64,000 nucleotides of DNA from Williamsia sp. 1138 (GCF_002095435.2 NZ_MJEJ02000054.1:248001-312000); one strand, 5' to 3'. Positions 1-8,474 are shown, counted from the stretch's first letter. Notes: generated from the letters alone by a model not told the origin. Program-made: numbers and translations.

Positions 1-2
1 CG

Positions 3-794
3 CGCGTCCTGCAGTCGACGGTCGACGATTTCTCCGAAGGCGACATCGTCCTCGGTTACGGCGGCTGGCAGACCCATTCGGTCGAGAAGGCCAAGTATCT
101 ACGCAAGCTCGACCCCGAGACCAACCCTCCGTCGACAGCACTCGGTGTGCTGGGGATGCCGGGATTCACCGCCTACTCCGGCCTCCTCACCATCGGAAAC
201 CCGCAGCCCGGGGAGACCGTCGTGGTGGCCGCGGCGGCCGGCCCCGTCGGCTCCGCTGTCGGGCAGATCGCAAAACTCAAGGGCGCACGAGCTGTTGGCA
301 TCGCAGGTGGACCGGACAAGGTCAAGTACCTCATCGATGAACTCGGCTTCGACGCTGCGGTCGACCACCGGGCCGACGATTTCGCCGAGCAGCTCGCGGC
401 CGCGACGCCGGACGGCATCGACGTCTACTTCGAGAACGTCGGCGGCAACGTCTTCGACCAGGTGATCCGCCGGATGAACCTCTACGGCCGCATCTCCGTA
501 TGCGGACTGGTGGCCAACTACAACCTGACGTCGCTCCCGGAAGGACCTGACCGCACCGGCCAGCTCATGAACGCGGTGCTGGTCAAGAGCCTGACCATCC
601 GCGGTTTCATCCAGACCGAATTCGCGGGCGAGCAGATGCCACGATTCCTCGACGAGGCATCGGGTTGGGTTGCGGACGGGTCGCTGAAGTACCGCGAGGA
701 CATCACCGAGGGCCTCGACAACGTCCTCGACGCCTTCCGCGGACTCCTCGCAGGCCGCAACTTCGGCAAAGCCGTGGTGAAGATCGCCGACTAG
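3..794 (+). CDS. NADP-dependent MDR-family oxidoreductase, 5' end outside window
   Basis: This is the C-terminal 263 residues of a zinc-independent medium-chain reductase of the CurA/leukotriene B4 dehydrogenase type, which reduces activated double bonds with NADPH. The frame is open from the window edge. About 75 N-terminal residues of a roughly 335-residue family are therefore missing. A Rossmann glycine motif (AGPVGSAVGQ) lies near the middle, followed by the family-typical ENVGG and a GRISVCG segment. No zinc-binding cysteines are seen. It converges on the siderophore-interacting protein gene, with a 51-bp palindrome between the two stop codons. The physiological substrate cannot be told. 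Confidence 0.88.
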   Translation, partial: RVLQSTVDDFSEGDIVLGYGGWQTHSVEKAKYLRKLDPETNPPSTALGVLGMPGFTAYSGLLTIGNPQPGETVVVAAAAGPVGSAVGQIAKLKGARAVGIAGGPDKVKYLIDELGFDAAVDHRADDFAEQLAAATPDGIDVYFENVGGNVFDQVIRRMNLYGRISVCGLVANYNLTSLPEGPDRTGQLMNAVLVKSLTIRGFIQTEFAGEQMPRFLDEASGWVADGSLKYREDITEGLDNVLDAFRGLLAGRNFGKAVVKIAD

Positions 795-802
795 CCCGAA
801 AG

Positions 803-853
803 TGGTGGGTTCTGGCGAGCAAAACCGCAGGTCGCGCTAGCCGAAACCCACCA
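803..853. repeat. 51-bp palindromic repeat, copy A1
   Basis: The left arm TGGTGGGTTCTGGCGAGC (803-820) faces the right arm GCTAGCCGAAACCCACCA (836-853) across a 15-nt spacer containing CCGCAGGTCGC. The arms are imperfectly complementary. The element fills the gap between two convergent genes. The same 51-bp element recurs at 8402 (inverted) and 53161. A bidirectional terminator role is inferred; there is no long T-run. Confidence 0.8.
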
Positions 854-866
854 AGATCGGGTGTTG

Positions 867-1676
867 CTAGTCATCGTCGTGATCGGCTGAACCGCGTTTC
901 CAGTATCCGGTGATCAGCCGGTCGGTCCCGCGGTGGCGGAGTGGGCGGATGTCGTCAGCCTCGCCTGCCCCGAAGTAGAAGACCCGGCCGGCCGGAATCT
1001 CGAGAGCGTCGACCGCGTCGACGAGCAGCGAACGGCCCGCGGGACGGATGAGCCACTGAATGCGGACACCGGCCCGTTCGGCCACCGGGTAGCGGGTCTC
1101 CTCCTCATGGGAGACCTCGACGATCACATCCGCGGACACGTCGGCAGGCGATTCATCCAGCCATCGGGCCACCGCCGGGAGCGCTGTTGTGTCGACGGCA
1201 AAGACGTAGTGGTCGAAGTTGTGCGCGAACGCATGCGCCCCCGGCGGTCCCGCGATCACCACGGTGTCACCCGGTTGCGCGTTCGCCGCCCAGGTCGACG
1301 CCACACCGCCCTCGTGGAGGACGAAGTCGAGATCCAGTTCGAGCGAATCCGGATCGTATCGCCGGATCGTGTACTTGCGCCCGGGCGGTAGCGGCCGCGG
1401 CCAGTCGAGCTCTTGCTTCTCGTTCGGAACCGGCGCCCGGACAGTGCCGTCGTCATCGGGGAAGACGATCATCACGTGATCGTCGGCCTGGTACGTGTGA
1501 AACCCCTTCAGCTCCGGTCCTGCCAGCGTGAGCCTGATCATCCGCGGCGAGACGAGTTCACGGCGCACGACCGCGACTGCGCGCACCCCGATCGGATAGC
1601 CGATCCGAGCCGTGCCGTCACCCGACCGATGGTGGGTGGCGACACGGCCGCGTGGATCGTCGCGAGTGATCTTCAC
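867..1676 (-). CDS. Siderophore-interacting FAD-binding protein (ferric-siderophore reductase family)
   Basis: A 269-residue flavin reductase of the ViuB/SIP family, expected to release iron in the cytoplasm by reducing ferric siderophores. The FAD-binding RKYTIRRY motif is near residue 107. A DTVVIAGPPG segment follows, and the C-terminal GYWKRG signature is typical of SIP proteins. Its GTG start overlaps the stop of the upstream substrate-binding lipoprotein by four bases (GTGA), so the two are translationally coupled in one operon. The iron box at 2800 probably controls both. The permease and ATPase needed for import are not in this window. Confidence 0.9.
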   Translation of the reverse strand: MKITRDDPRGRVATHHRSGDGTARIGYPIGVRAVAVVRRELVSPRMIRLTLAGPELKGFHTYQADDHVMIVFPDDDGTVRAPVPNEKQELDWPRPLPPGRKYTIRRYDPDSLELDLDFVLHEGGVASTWAANAQPGDTVVIAGPPGAHAFAHNFDHYVFAVDTTALPAVARWLDESPADVSADVIVEVSHEEETRYPVAERAGVRIQWLIRPAGRSLLVDAVDALEIPAGRVFYFGAGEADDIRPLRHRGTDRLITGYWKRGSADHDDD

Positions 1677-2740
1677 GACCCGCTGGAGGTCGAGGATGCC
1701 GGTGCCGAGCTACTCGGTCCGGCTGATTCGGTCAGCAATGGAGCCAGCGCCTCGTCGATCGCGTCGAGGGTCTGCAGCGCCGAGGTGTAGGTCGCGGCTT
1801 CGGTGTACTTGAGGCCGTAGACCTTGCCGGCCCGGACTGCGGGCAGGGTCTTGAACAGCTCCGAATCCAGGACGTACTGGACCTCGGGCCCAACCGATCC
1901 GTCGGCGTCGACGGTGTAGGTGATCACGTCGGCGTCGGCGAAGCTCTCCGGGATGCTCTCGATGGACGGGTACTCCGAACTGTCCTGCGAGCCACCAAGC
2001 TTCTCCTTGACCTCGCCGTAGTAGTTCACCCCGATGTCCTGCGCGATGTTGGTGCCCCAGGACCCGCCGAACTCCCGCTGGAAGTTGCCTGCCGCCGATT
2101 CGCCATAGGCACCCAGGTGCCCGAACTGCAGCGGTCCGAGCACGCCCGCGTACTTCTCCTTCAGACCGGCAGCCTTGTCGTCGTAGGTCTTCTTGGTCGA
2201 CTCGTAGGCGTCGAGCTTGCCCGCGGCATCGAGTTGTCGCTTGGTCAGTTCACGCCAGGCTGCGGGATTGGTCGGTCCGATGGCGACGACAGGCGCGATC
2301 GCCTCGAGTGCACCCAGGTCGAGGTCGACCATCGCCGGTTGCGGTACCCCGATGACGATGAGGTCCGGGTTGACGCCGGCGATGGCCTCGTAGTTGGTGT
2401 CGGCCGCCGACATGTCGCCTGCGATCTTCTGGGTCGACTCATAGACGGCCAGATCCTCTTGAGTCATCAGTGGGATCCCGCGCTTCCATTCCGAGATGCC
2501 GACGAGCGGTGCGTCCGCCTCGATCAGAGGCGGCACCGCGTAGCCGGTGGCGACGATTCGCTGCGGAGCCACCGGAATCTCGATCTCGCCGTTGTCCGCG
2601 ACGAAAACGCGCGTTTCACTGCTCGCGGATTCGGTGGCGGATTCACTGTCGGAATCACTGCCGCAGGCTGCGACGGACAGGGCAAGGCCGAGCGTGACCG
2701 AGGCCGCAGCCAGACGGAACCCGATATGACGAGCAGACAA
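1673..2740 (-). CDS. Iron-siderophore ABC transporter substrate-binding lipoprotein
   Basis: A 355-residue FepB/FecB-type binding protein. The N-terminus has a hydrophobic signal ending in the lipobox LSVAAC (lipidated Cys about residue 26) and then a Ser/Glu/Asp-rich linker. The binding-protein fold starts around residue 43 (TRVFVADNGEIEIPVAPQRI) and continues through typical segments such as INPDLIVI-like GVNPDLIVIG. The C-terminus is a Ser/Ala-rich tail. It is first in a two-gene operon with the siderophore-interacting reductase. It lies divergent to an AraC regulator across a 114-bp region that carries an IdeR-type operator. The siderophore is unknown. Confidence 0.9.
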   Translation of the reverse strand: MSARHIGFRLAAASVTLGLALSVAACGSDSDSESATESASSETRVFVADNGEIEIPVAPQRIVATGYAVPPLIEADAPLVGISEWKRGIPLMTQEDLAVYESTQKIAGDMSAADTNYEAIAGVNPDLIVIGVPQPAMVDLDLGALEAIAPVVAIGPTNPAAWRELTKRQLDAAGKLDAYESTKKTYDDKAAGLKEKYAGVLGPLQFGHLGAYGESAAGNFQREFGGSWGTNIAQDIGVNYYGEVKEKLGGSQDSSEYPSIESIPESFADADVITYTVDADGSVGPEVQYVLDSELFKTLPAVRAGKVYGLKYTEAATYTSALQTLDAIDEALAPLLTESAGPSSSAPASSTSSGS

Positions 2741-2799
2741 GATGCACTTCTTTCTTCAAATACATGGACCAGGACGCGGCCCCCGGCGCGCTGAGCTTT

Positions 2800-2818
2800 C
2801 TAGCTGAGGCTAGCCTTA
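2800..2818. promoter_or_regulatory. IdeR/DtxR-type iron box
   Basis: CTAGCTGAGGCTAGCCTTA matches the canonical box TTAGGTTAGGCTAACCTAA at 14 of 19 positions, including the central AGGCTA-CCT core. It sits in the divergent promoter region of the siderophore-binding lipoprotein and the AraC regulator, as expected for iron-repressed uptake genes. Binding is inferred. Confidence 0.75.
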
Positions 2819-2854
2819 CCAACAACTGCAGCGGCTTCGTCGGGAGGACACTCT

Positions 2855-3715
2855 GTGACGCTCGGAGGACACTTCGACCGGTCCGGACCTGTCGGCCCTT
2901 TCGGGGCCGGCGCCGACCCGCTCTGGGTCGAGGAGTACGGATACGGCCTCGGTCCACCGACCGGAATACTGATCCTCAAGTACGGCTCGGGCGGGGCCCT
3001 CGAGATACCCGAATCCCGCAGCGACTTCGTGCACCAGCTGTACTGGACCCCCGACGGCATGTTGTCGGTGCGTCACGCCAACAGGACCGAGTTCATCGGC
3101 GCCACCGAGGCACTATGGGTGCGACGCGGCGTCACCCATGAGGTGTTCACCTCGCGAAAACAGATCATCTACCGCATCTGCCTGCGGGAAGTACCGCAGA
3201 GACTGCGTACGTTGCGCGTGGCTGCGGTGTCTGCAGACCAGCAGTCGCGGCGGCTCATCGAGCAGATCGCCCGCCCGGGCCAGGACGAGGCAACAGCTCT
3301 GGCAGCCCGGGCCACGATCATGGCAGGCCTGGGCACCACCCACCGAGATTTCGTCGGACGCGACCCCATCGGAATACCGTCATCCTCGCGGACCACGGGT
3401 TTCGCGCAGACCATCGCCCGGACACTCCTGCACGACCCCGCCGACCAGACTCGACTCGACGAGTGGGCGACCCGGCTGCACACCAGCACCAAGACCCTGC
3501 AGCGCGACTTCGTCCGCGAGTTCGGGATGCCGTACTCGCAGTGGCGCACCAGGACTCGGCTCGACGCGGCCGTCGTCCTGCTGGAGACGAAATCGGTGAC
3601 CGAGGTTGCGCACCGCGTCGGATACTCCAGCGTGCCCGCATTCGTGACGGCTTTCTCACGTGAGTACGGCCATACGCCGGGGCGGTACGCGTTGGGCATC
3701 ACCGATTCGGCCTGA
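2855..3715 (+). CDS. AraC-family transcriptional regulator
   Basis: A 286-residue regulator with an N-terminal cupin-like sensing half and a C-terminal AraC double helix-turn-helix (about residues 200-282). The second helix pair is recognisable as TEVAHRVGYSSVPAFVTAFSREYGHTPGRY. The GTG start is chosen because GGGAGGA lies seven bases upstream. It is transcribed divergently from the siderophore uptake pair and shares an iron-box promoter region with it, which suggests a siderophore-responsive activator. That role is inferred from position. It converges on an alcohol dehydrogenase, with a palindromic element between. Confidence 0.88.
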   Translation: MTLGGHFDRSGPVGPFGAGADPLWVEEYGYGLGPPTGILILKYGSGGALEIPESRSDFVHQLYWTPDGMLSVRHANRTEFIGATEALWVRRGVTHEVFTSRKQIIYRICLREVPQRLRTLRVAAVSADQQSRRLIEQIARPGQDEATALAARATIMAGLGTTHRDFVGRDPIGIPSSSRTTGFAQTIARTLLHDPADQTRLDEWATRLHTSTKTLQRDFVREFGMPYSQWRTRTRLDAAVVLLETKSVTEVAHRVGYSSVPAFVTAFSREYGHTPGRYALGITDSA

Positions 3716-3732
3716 CCAGTTGTGACCCCGCT

Positions 3733-3802
3733 CTTCCCCCACCCGTTTTCGCGTCATCCACTCGCAATTGTGTGCGGACCGCGCAAAAACGGGTGGGGGA
3801 AG
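3733..3802. repeat. Palindromic intergenic element, family B copy B1
   Basis: The left arm at 3733-3753 (cttcccccacccgttttcgcg split as CTTCCCCCACCC and GTTTTCGCG) pairs with the right arm at 3780-3802 (CGCGCAAAAACGGGTGGG plus GGAAG), apart from a two-base insertion on the right. The spacer is 26 bases. It fills the gap between the convergent AraC and dehydrogenase genes. The outer arms resemble those of the tandem element at 21281-21457. A bidirectional terminator is likely. Confidence 0.7.
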
Positions 3803-3806
3803 GCGG

Positions 3807-4910
3807 TCAGAAGGTGAGGACCGGCTTGATCGCCAAACCTGATCGTGCTGCGGCCCAGGCATTGTCGAAATCCGCGAAGTCGAAGGTCGTGATCAGCTTC
3901 TCGAGCGGGAGATCACCACGCTTGTGCAGATCTATCAGTTCAGGGATGAATGTGGCCGGCGCGCTGTCGCCTTCGACGATGCCGCGGATCCGTAGACCCC
4001 TACCCATGATCAGCCCGACCGGCAGCGCCGCGATCGGGGCTCCGAGGCCGACGATGCCCAGCTGTCCACGAGACCGCAATGCGGCGACCGCCTCGGCAAG
4101 GACCGCGGGGATGGCCGTGGTGTCCAGGACATGGTCGGCGCCGCCCCCGGTGACGTCCACCAGGGTCGAAACCACCTCGTCTACAGCAGGATCCACCGTG
4201 TGGGTGGCGCCGAGCTCGATCGCCAGCGCTCGCCGCTCGGCGACGGGATCAACGGCGACGATGATGCGAGCACCCGCGATCCGCGCACCCATGACTGCTG
4301 AGAGACCCACCGCGCCGACGCCGAAGACCACCACGCTCTGCCCGAGCACGGGACGCAACGCGTTGAGGATCGACCCGACGCCGGTCTGCACGCTGCAGCC
4401 GAGCGGGGCAGCCACCGACATGTCGATCTCATTGCCCATCGGCACCGTATTACGCTGATGCGCCAGGGCATACGTGGCGAAACTGGACTGACCGAAGAAG
4501 TCACCGTTGATCGGGCCGTGCTCGCCACGCACCGAACCCGACACCTCGCCTCTGTCCCCACGCATGTTCAGCGCAGTCGACTGCCGGCAGTACGCGGACT
4601 CGCCTGCCTTGCACTGCGTGCATTGCCCGCAGCTGTTGAACGTCAGGACGACTCTCGTACCGACCCGAACGGTGGCTGTGCGGCCCACCGCCTCGACAAT
4701 CCCTGCGCCCTCGTGACCGAACACCATCGGCATCCGCTTGTCCGGCCACCGGGCGGCCAACGAGATGTCGGTGTGGCAGATGCCGACTGCCTGCACTCGC
4801 ACCAGGACTTCATCTCCGACCGGTTCGCGGACCTGGACGTCGTGCAACGCCGGCGGCGCTCCCACCTCGCTGAGCACTGCCGCCCGCGCCGCGATCGAAG
4901 TGGGCGTCAC
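3807..4910 (-). CDS. Zinc-dependent NAD(P) alcohol dehydrogenase
   Basis: A 367-residue MDR alcohol dehydrogenase. The catalytic zinc region is GICHTD with GHEG downstream. The four structural-zinc cysteines sit in NSCGQCTQCKAGESAYC. The Rossmann motif GVGAVGLSAV is followed by an acidic residue (VAVDP), which favours NAD. The family includes aryl-alcohol and long-chain alcohol dehydrogenases. The frame is open further upstream, but the GTG at 4910 is preferred: it overlaps the upstream stop as GTGA, and homology to the family begins there. It is the second gene of a pair with the GXWXG-domain protein. The substrate is unknown. Confidence 0.9.
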   Translation of the reverse strand: MTPTSIAARAAVLSEVGAPPALHDVQVREPVGDEVLVRVQAVGICHTDISLAARWPDKRMPMVFGHEGAGIVEAVGRTATVRVGTRVVLTFNSCGQCTQCKAGESAYCRQSTALNMRGDRGEVSGSVRGEHGPINGDFFGQSSFATYALAHQRNTVPMGNEIDMSVAAPLGCSVQTGVGSILNALRPVLGQSVVVFGVGAVGLSAVMGARIAGARIIVAVDPVAERRALAIELGATHTVDPAVDEVVSTLVDVTGGGADHVLDTTAIPAVLAEAVAALRSRGQLGIVGLGAPIAALPVGLIMGRGLRIRGIVEGDSAPATFIPELIDLHKRGDLPLEKLITTFDFADFDNAWAAARSGLAIKPVLTF

Positions 4911-5374
4911 TCGCGCTCGAGGTAGAAGTAGAAGTGCTTGTCGCGCACCAGCGAGGTCTTGCCGTTCATGATGCCCATGACGTGGGTGTCGTCGACCTTC
5001 TTGAAGTGGTCGATGACGGGCTGACCGTCGTAGACCATGGCCGCGGTGGTCTCGCCACGGAACTCGACCGCCCACAGGCTGGCCTCGCCCTTGCCCAGTT
5101 CTTTGTTCGAGTAGAGGTTGCCGTCATCATCGCGGCAGACCAGCGGCTTCACGTCGTGATACGCGTCGAACGTCTTGCCGTGCCAGTTGACCTGCTCCAA
5201 TTGGCCGTCCATGGCATGGCCGCTGGGTAGTTCGCCGCCCGACCAGGCTCCGAGCATGAAATCCCGGCCGATCGGTTCGAGGCCTGCCCACAACTCGTCG
5301 AGGTCGGCGGGTTCACTGATCGCCTGACTTTCCTTCAATTCGAAAAACTTGGCGACGGCCTTGTCGTTGTTCAT
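4907..5374 (-). CDS. GXWXG/DUF4334-domain protein
   Basis: A 155-residue protein beginning MNNDKAVAKFFELKESQ. The GXWXG signature (LGAWSGGE) is around residue 45. A DUF4334-like half follows, with MVYDGQPVIDHFKKVDD and a C-terminal FYFYLERE. Members are small beta-rich cytoplasmic proteins without an established function. The ATG at 5374 is chosen over an upstream start because GAGGCAGAG precedes it. The downstream dehydrogenase start overlaps its stop, so the two are probably made together. That pairing suggests a ligand-binding role in the same oxidative step, but this is only contextual. Confidence 0.8.
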   Translation of the reverse strand: MNNDKAVAKFFELKESQAISEPADLDELWAGLEPIGRDFMLGAWSGGELPSGHAMDGQLEQVNWHGKTFDAYHDVKPLVCRDDDGNLYSNKELGKGEASLWAVEFRGETTAAMVYDGQPVIDHFKKVDDTHVMGIMNGKTSLVRDKHFYFYLERE

Positions 5375-5446
5375 CTCTGCCTCACTGCCGGGGGGGAACT
5401 CTGAGAACAACAGTAGTCAGAAATCCCCCCGCGTCCAAGACGTTCG

Positions 5447-6067
5447 TCAGAACACGGCGCTTCCGATCAGCACCACACCCAGCACACCCATGACGACCGC
5501 AACGAGGGTATCGAGCACCTGCCACGCACGCGGCTTGGCGAACAGAGGCGCGAGGCGGGCCGAACCGAACCCCAGCGCGGCGAACCACACGAACGATGCC
5601 ACGCATGCACCAGCTGCGAAGACCCATTTGTCCTGCGGCCCATGACTGTTGGCAATGGCCCCGAGCGTGATCAGGGTGTCGAGGTAGACGTGCGGATTCA
5701 GCCAGGTCAGGGCGACAGCAGTCCCGATGGCCGCCCAGCGACCGGCCGACGCTGCGCCGCCCGTCGCATCCAGCGATGCGGGGCGGACGACCCGGCGTGC
5801 CGCCATGGCCGCCAAGACCAGCAGATAGGCCCCACCGGCCACGGTCGCGACGTCCACGATCTCGGGGTAGGCGGTCACCAGAGCGCCGAGACCCGCCACT
5901 CCCCCGAGGATCAACACGACGTCCGACGCCGAGCACACCGCGACCACCGCCAGCACGTGTTCACGTCGAATGCCCTGACGGAGAACGAAGATGTTCTGGG
6001 CCCCGATGGCGATGATGAGCCCAGCTCCGGTCAGCAGACCGGCGAAGGCGGGTACGAAGTAGGTCAC
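5447..6067 (-). CDS. lysE: LysE/ArgO-family amino acid exporter
   Basis: A 206-residue inner-membrane protein with the six hydrophobic segments of the LysE family. The signature GAQNIFVLRQGIRREH follows the first helix and ALTWLNPHVYLDTLITLG lies in the third or fourth. Relatives export L-lysine and L-arginine. The gene is divergent from an ArgP/LysG-type LysR regulator across only 68 bp, the arrangement of lysE-lysG in Corynebacterium glutamicum. Control by basic amino acids through that regulator is therefore the natural reading. It starts with GTG at 6067. Confidence 0.9.
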   Translation of the reverse strand: MTYFVPAFAGLLTGAGLIIAIGAQNIFVLRQGIRREHVLAVVAVCSASDVVLILGGVAGLGALVTAYPEIVDVATVAGGAYLLVLAAMAARRVVRPASLDATGGAASAGRWAAIGTAVALTWLNPHVYLDTLITLGAIANSHGPQDKWVFAAGACVASFVWFAALGFGSARLAPLFAKPRAWQVLDTLVAVVMGVLGVVLIGSAVF

Positions 6068-6135
6068 CGTGCCAACGTATGGGCCGGACGGTTGTCAATC
6101 CAGCGAATGTTTTTCACGAACCATTAGGATGATTC

Positions 6136-7047
6136 ATGATGGACATCAGCAGCGACGGCTTGCAGACACTCGCCGCCGTGGTGCGCGAGGGCACCTTCGA
6201 CGCCGCGGCCGAGTCGCTTCATCTGACGCCGTCGGCGGTGAGTCAGCGCATGAAGGCCTTGGAGGCCACGGTCGGACGCGTACTCGTACAACGCACGAAA
6301 CCCGCCAGAGCCACTCCCGACGGTGAGGTCCTGCTGCGGCTGGCGGCGCAGTGGGACCTCTTGCGGCTGGAAGCCGCGGCGGATCTCGCAGGCGAACCCG
6401 AAGCGGGGCATGAAGATCCGCGAGACATACCTCGGATGCATCTACCGATCGCGGCAAATGCCGACTCGATGTCGATCTGGCTGCTTCCGGTGGTCGCCGA
6501 GATCCAGCGCCGTCATCCCGTCGCGGTGGAGATTCTCCGAGACGACGAGAGTCATTCCACCGGATTTCTCCGAGCCGGACAGGCCGTGGGTGCGGTCACG
6601 TCTGATCCGCGACCGGTGCGTGGATGCTCGGTACTGCCGCTCGGTGCCATGCGCTATCTACCCGTGGCAAGCGTCGAGTTCATCGAGACGTGGCTGCCCC
6701 ACGGCCTACGGGCCGCCGATCTCGCCCGGGCGCCGATGGTCGCGTTCGACCGCAAGGACACCATCCAGTTCGATCTCCTCGGGCGCCTGACCCGGCGCCA
6801 CGTCGATCCTCCGACCACCTACGTTCCCGCGTCGGCGGAGTATCACCGCGCGGTCGAACTCGGTGTGGGCTGGGGTGCGGTGCCGGCGTCGCAGATTCAG
6901 CCCGCGCTCGACGCCGGCACGGTCTCGACTCTCGGCAATCGGCACGTGGACGTCCAGTTGTTCTGGCAATACTGGAAACTGGAGTCACCGATCGTCAACG
7001 ACCTGACCGATCTGGTCCAGACTGCCGCCGGTGAGTTTCTTCTCTAG
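6136..7047 (+). CDS. lysG: LysR-family regulator of the ArgP/LysG type
   Basis: A 303-residue LysR regulator. The N-terminal winged helix-turn-helix is about residues 5-65 (FDAAAESLHLTPSAVSQRMK). The effector domain has ArgP-subfamily features such as HLPIAANADSMSIWLLP. LysG/ArgP proteins activate a basic amino acid exporter when lysine or arginine accumulates, and the divergent lysE neighbour fits this. The last 63 bases overlap the 3' end of the convergent MFS gene, so antisense interference at the 3' ends is possible. An alternative in-frame ATG lies three bases downstream of the first. Confidence 0.9.
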   Translation: MMDISSDGLQTLAAVVREGTFDAAAESLHLTPSAVSQRMKALEATVGRVLVQRTKPARATPDGEVLLRLAAQWDLLRLEAAADLAGEPEAGHEDPRDIPRMHLPIAANADSMSIWLLPVVAEIQRRHPVAVEILRDDESHSTGFLRAGQAVGAVTSDPRPVRGCSVLPLGAMRYLPVASVEFIETWLPHGLRAADLARAPMVAFDRKDTIQFDLLGRLTRRHVDPPTTYVPASAEYHRAVELGVGWGAVPASQIQPALDAGTVSTLGNRHVDVQLFWQYWKLESPIVNDLTDLVQTAAGEFLL

Positions 7048-8349
7048 GACCACCGATGGCGTGGCGATCACCTCGACGATCGGATCGTCGCGGAGCGGGT
7101 GGGCGATCTCGTCGGCACTCAACTTCGCCCAGAAGTAGGCGACCGCGGCGACGGGCACGGGCACGATTCCCGCGATGACGAATGTCGCTGTCAATCCGAT
7201 CCATTGGCTGACGGGTGCCGCGATCGCCATGGACACCGGCATCAGGGCCACCGACACGAAGAAGTCGAGACTCGAGACCCGGCCCAGCATGTGAATGGGT
7301 ACCCGGCGCTGCAGCAACGTTCCCCAGATGACCATCGGCCCGTCGAACGCGAATCCCAACACGAAGCCCGCGACGACGAACACCCACACCTGGTCGGTCA
7401 GACCCATGACCACCAGCGGCAACGACGACAGACCCCAGATCACGAACATGACCGTGAGGTACCGCCGAGGCATCTGCATGGACGCCAGCACGAGAGAGCC
7501 GGCCGCGCCCCCGATTCCGAAGGCAGCCAACACCATCGCGTGCGATCCGGCGTCGCCGCCTGCCCTGTCCTTGAGGGCGAACGGGATGAGTACCTCCAAG
7601 GGGCCCATCACCAACAGGACCAGCACCATCGCGAACAGCAAGGTGGCCAGCAGCCACGGGGTCCGCCACATGTAGACGAACCCCTCGGCGATGTCGTTGA
7701 TCGTTCCGCGAACGAGTTCGGCCTTGGGTCGGGACTCGCTGCGCGATGGCGTCGGCCGCATCAGCAGGTACAGGATCCCCGAGAGTGCGGACGCCACGGC
7801 CGATCCGATGATGGCGACCGCCGGCGAGGACATCGCGATCAGACCCCCGGCCACCACAGGACCCGCAGCCTGAAAGATCGTGGGCCGCAACGTACCTTCG
7901 ATGCCGTTGGCGGCCATCAGTTCGTCGCGCGGCACCAGCGTCGGGAGCAACGCCGAATACGTCGGATAGTAGATACCGGTGGTGACGCCGCCGATGAGTG
8001 ACACCGCAACGAGGTGCCACAGGATGACGGAATCCGTCAGCGCCAGGAGCCCGACCCCGCCGATCGCGACCAGCTTGGTCGCCTCGAGCGCGATGAGGAT
8101 CGTGCGTTGCGACATCCGGTCCGCGAGCACCCCTCCGAGCAGCGTGGAGGCGACCATGCCGACTGCGGCGACCGCTGTCACCAGTGACAGCTGACCGGGT
8201 CCGCCGCCCATCCCGATGACCTGCCAGACGACACCGACGGTCCAGATACCGTCTGCAAACATCGCGAGCACCAAGCCCATGCACAGCAACCGGTACTGCT
8301 GATGCCGAAACGGCTTCAGCGCCCGGGGCAGAGCGGAGGGTGCGGTCAC
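6985..8349 (-). CDS. MFS transporter (12-helix, macrolide/enterobactin-exporter type)
   Basis: A 454-residue major facilitator protein with about twelve hydrophobic segments. After the second helix it carries a loop with GGVLADRMSQRT, the MFS motif A position. DHA3-type relatives export macrolides, tetracycline or siderophores. The substrate cannot be predicted here. The C-terminal tail is about 50 residues and cytoplasmic. The 3' end overlaps the convergent lysG-like gene by 63 bases. Upstream, a 51-bp palindrome and a terminator separate it from the ferritin-like gene on the same strand. Confidence 0.85.
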   Translation of the reverse strand: MTAPSALPRALKPFRHQQYRLLCMGLVLAMFADGIWTVGVVWQVIGMGGGPGQLSLVTAVAAVGMVASTLLGGVLADRMSQRTILIALEATKLVAIGGVGLLALTDSVILWHLVAVSLIGGVTTGIYYPTYSALLPTLVPRDELMAANGIEGTLRPTIFQAAGPVVAGGLIAMSSPAVAIIGSAVASALSGILYLLMRPTPSRSESRPKAELVRGTINDIAEGFVYMWRTPWLLATLLFAMVLVLLVMGPLEVLIPFALKDRAGGDAGSHAMVLAAFGIGGAAGSLVLASMQMPRRYLTVMFVIWGLSSLPLVVMGLTDQVWVFVVAGFVLGFAFDGPMVIWGTLLQRRVPIHMLGRVSSLDFFVSVALMPVSMAIAAPVSQWIGLTATFVIAGIVPVPVAAVAYFWAKLSADEIAHPLRDDPIVEVIATPSVVLEKKLTGGSLDQIGQVVDDR

Positions 8350-8401
8350 CGATCAACTGTGCCCCATCTGCTGGACAGGTGGCCAGTGATTATCCCGATC
8401 T

Positions 8402-8452
8402 TGGTGGGTTCTGGTGACCTCGACCTGCGCAAATGCTCACCCGAACCCACCA
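8402..8452. repeat. 51-bp palindromic repeat, copy A2 (inverted orientation)
   Basis: Outer arms TGGTGGGTT (8402-8410) and AACCCACCA (8444-8452) enclose a loop that, on the minus strand, contains the same CGCAGGTCG core as copies at 803 and 53161. Its length is exactly 51 bp like the others. It lies upstream of the MFS gene and downstream of the terminator of the ferritin-like gene. Confidence 0.75.
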
Positions 8453-8474
8453 CTTCGGGCCGCTGCAACGAAAA

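Noticed and set aside
6985-7047. Frameshift in lysG or the MFS gene because of the 63-bp overlap
   Set aside because: Both reading frames keep family-like C-termini through the overlap. Convergent 3' overlaps are common in compact genomes.
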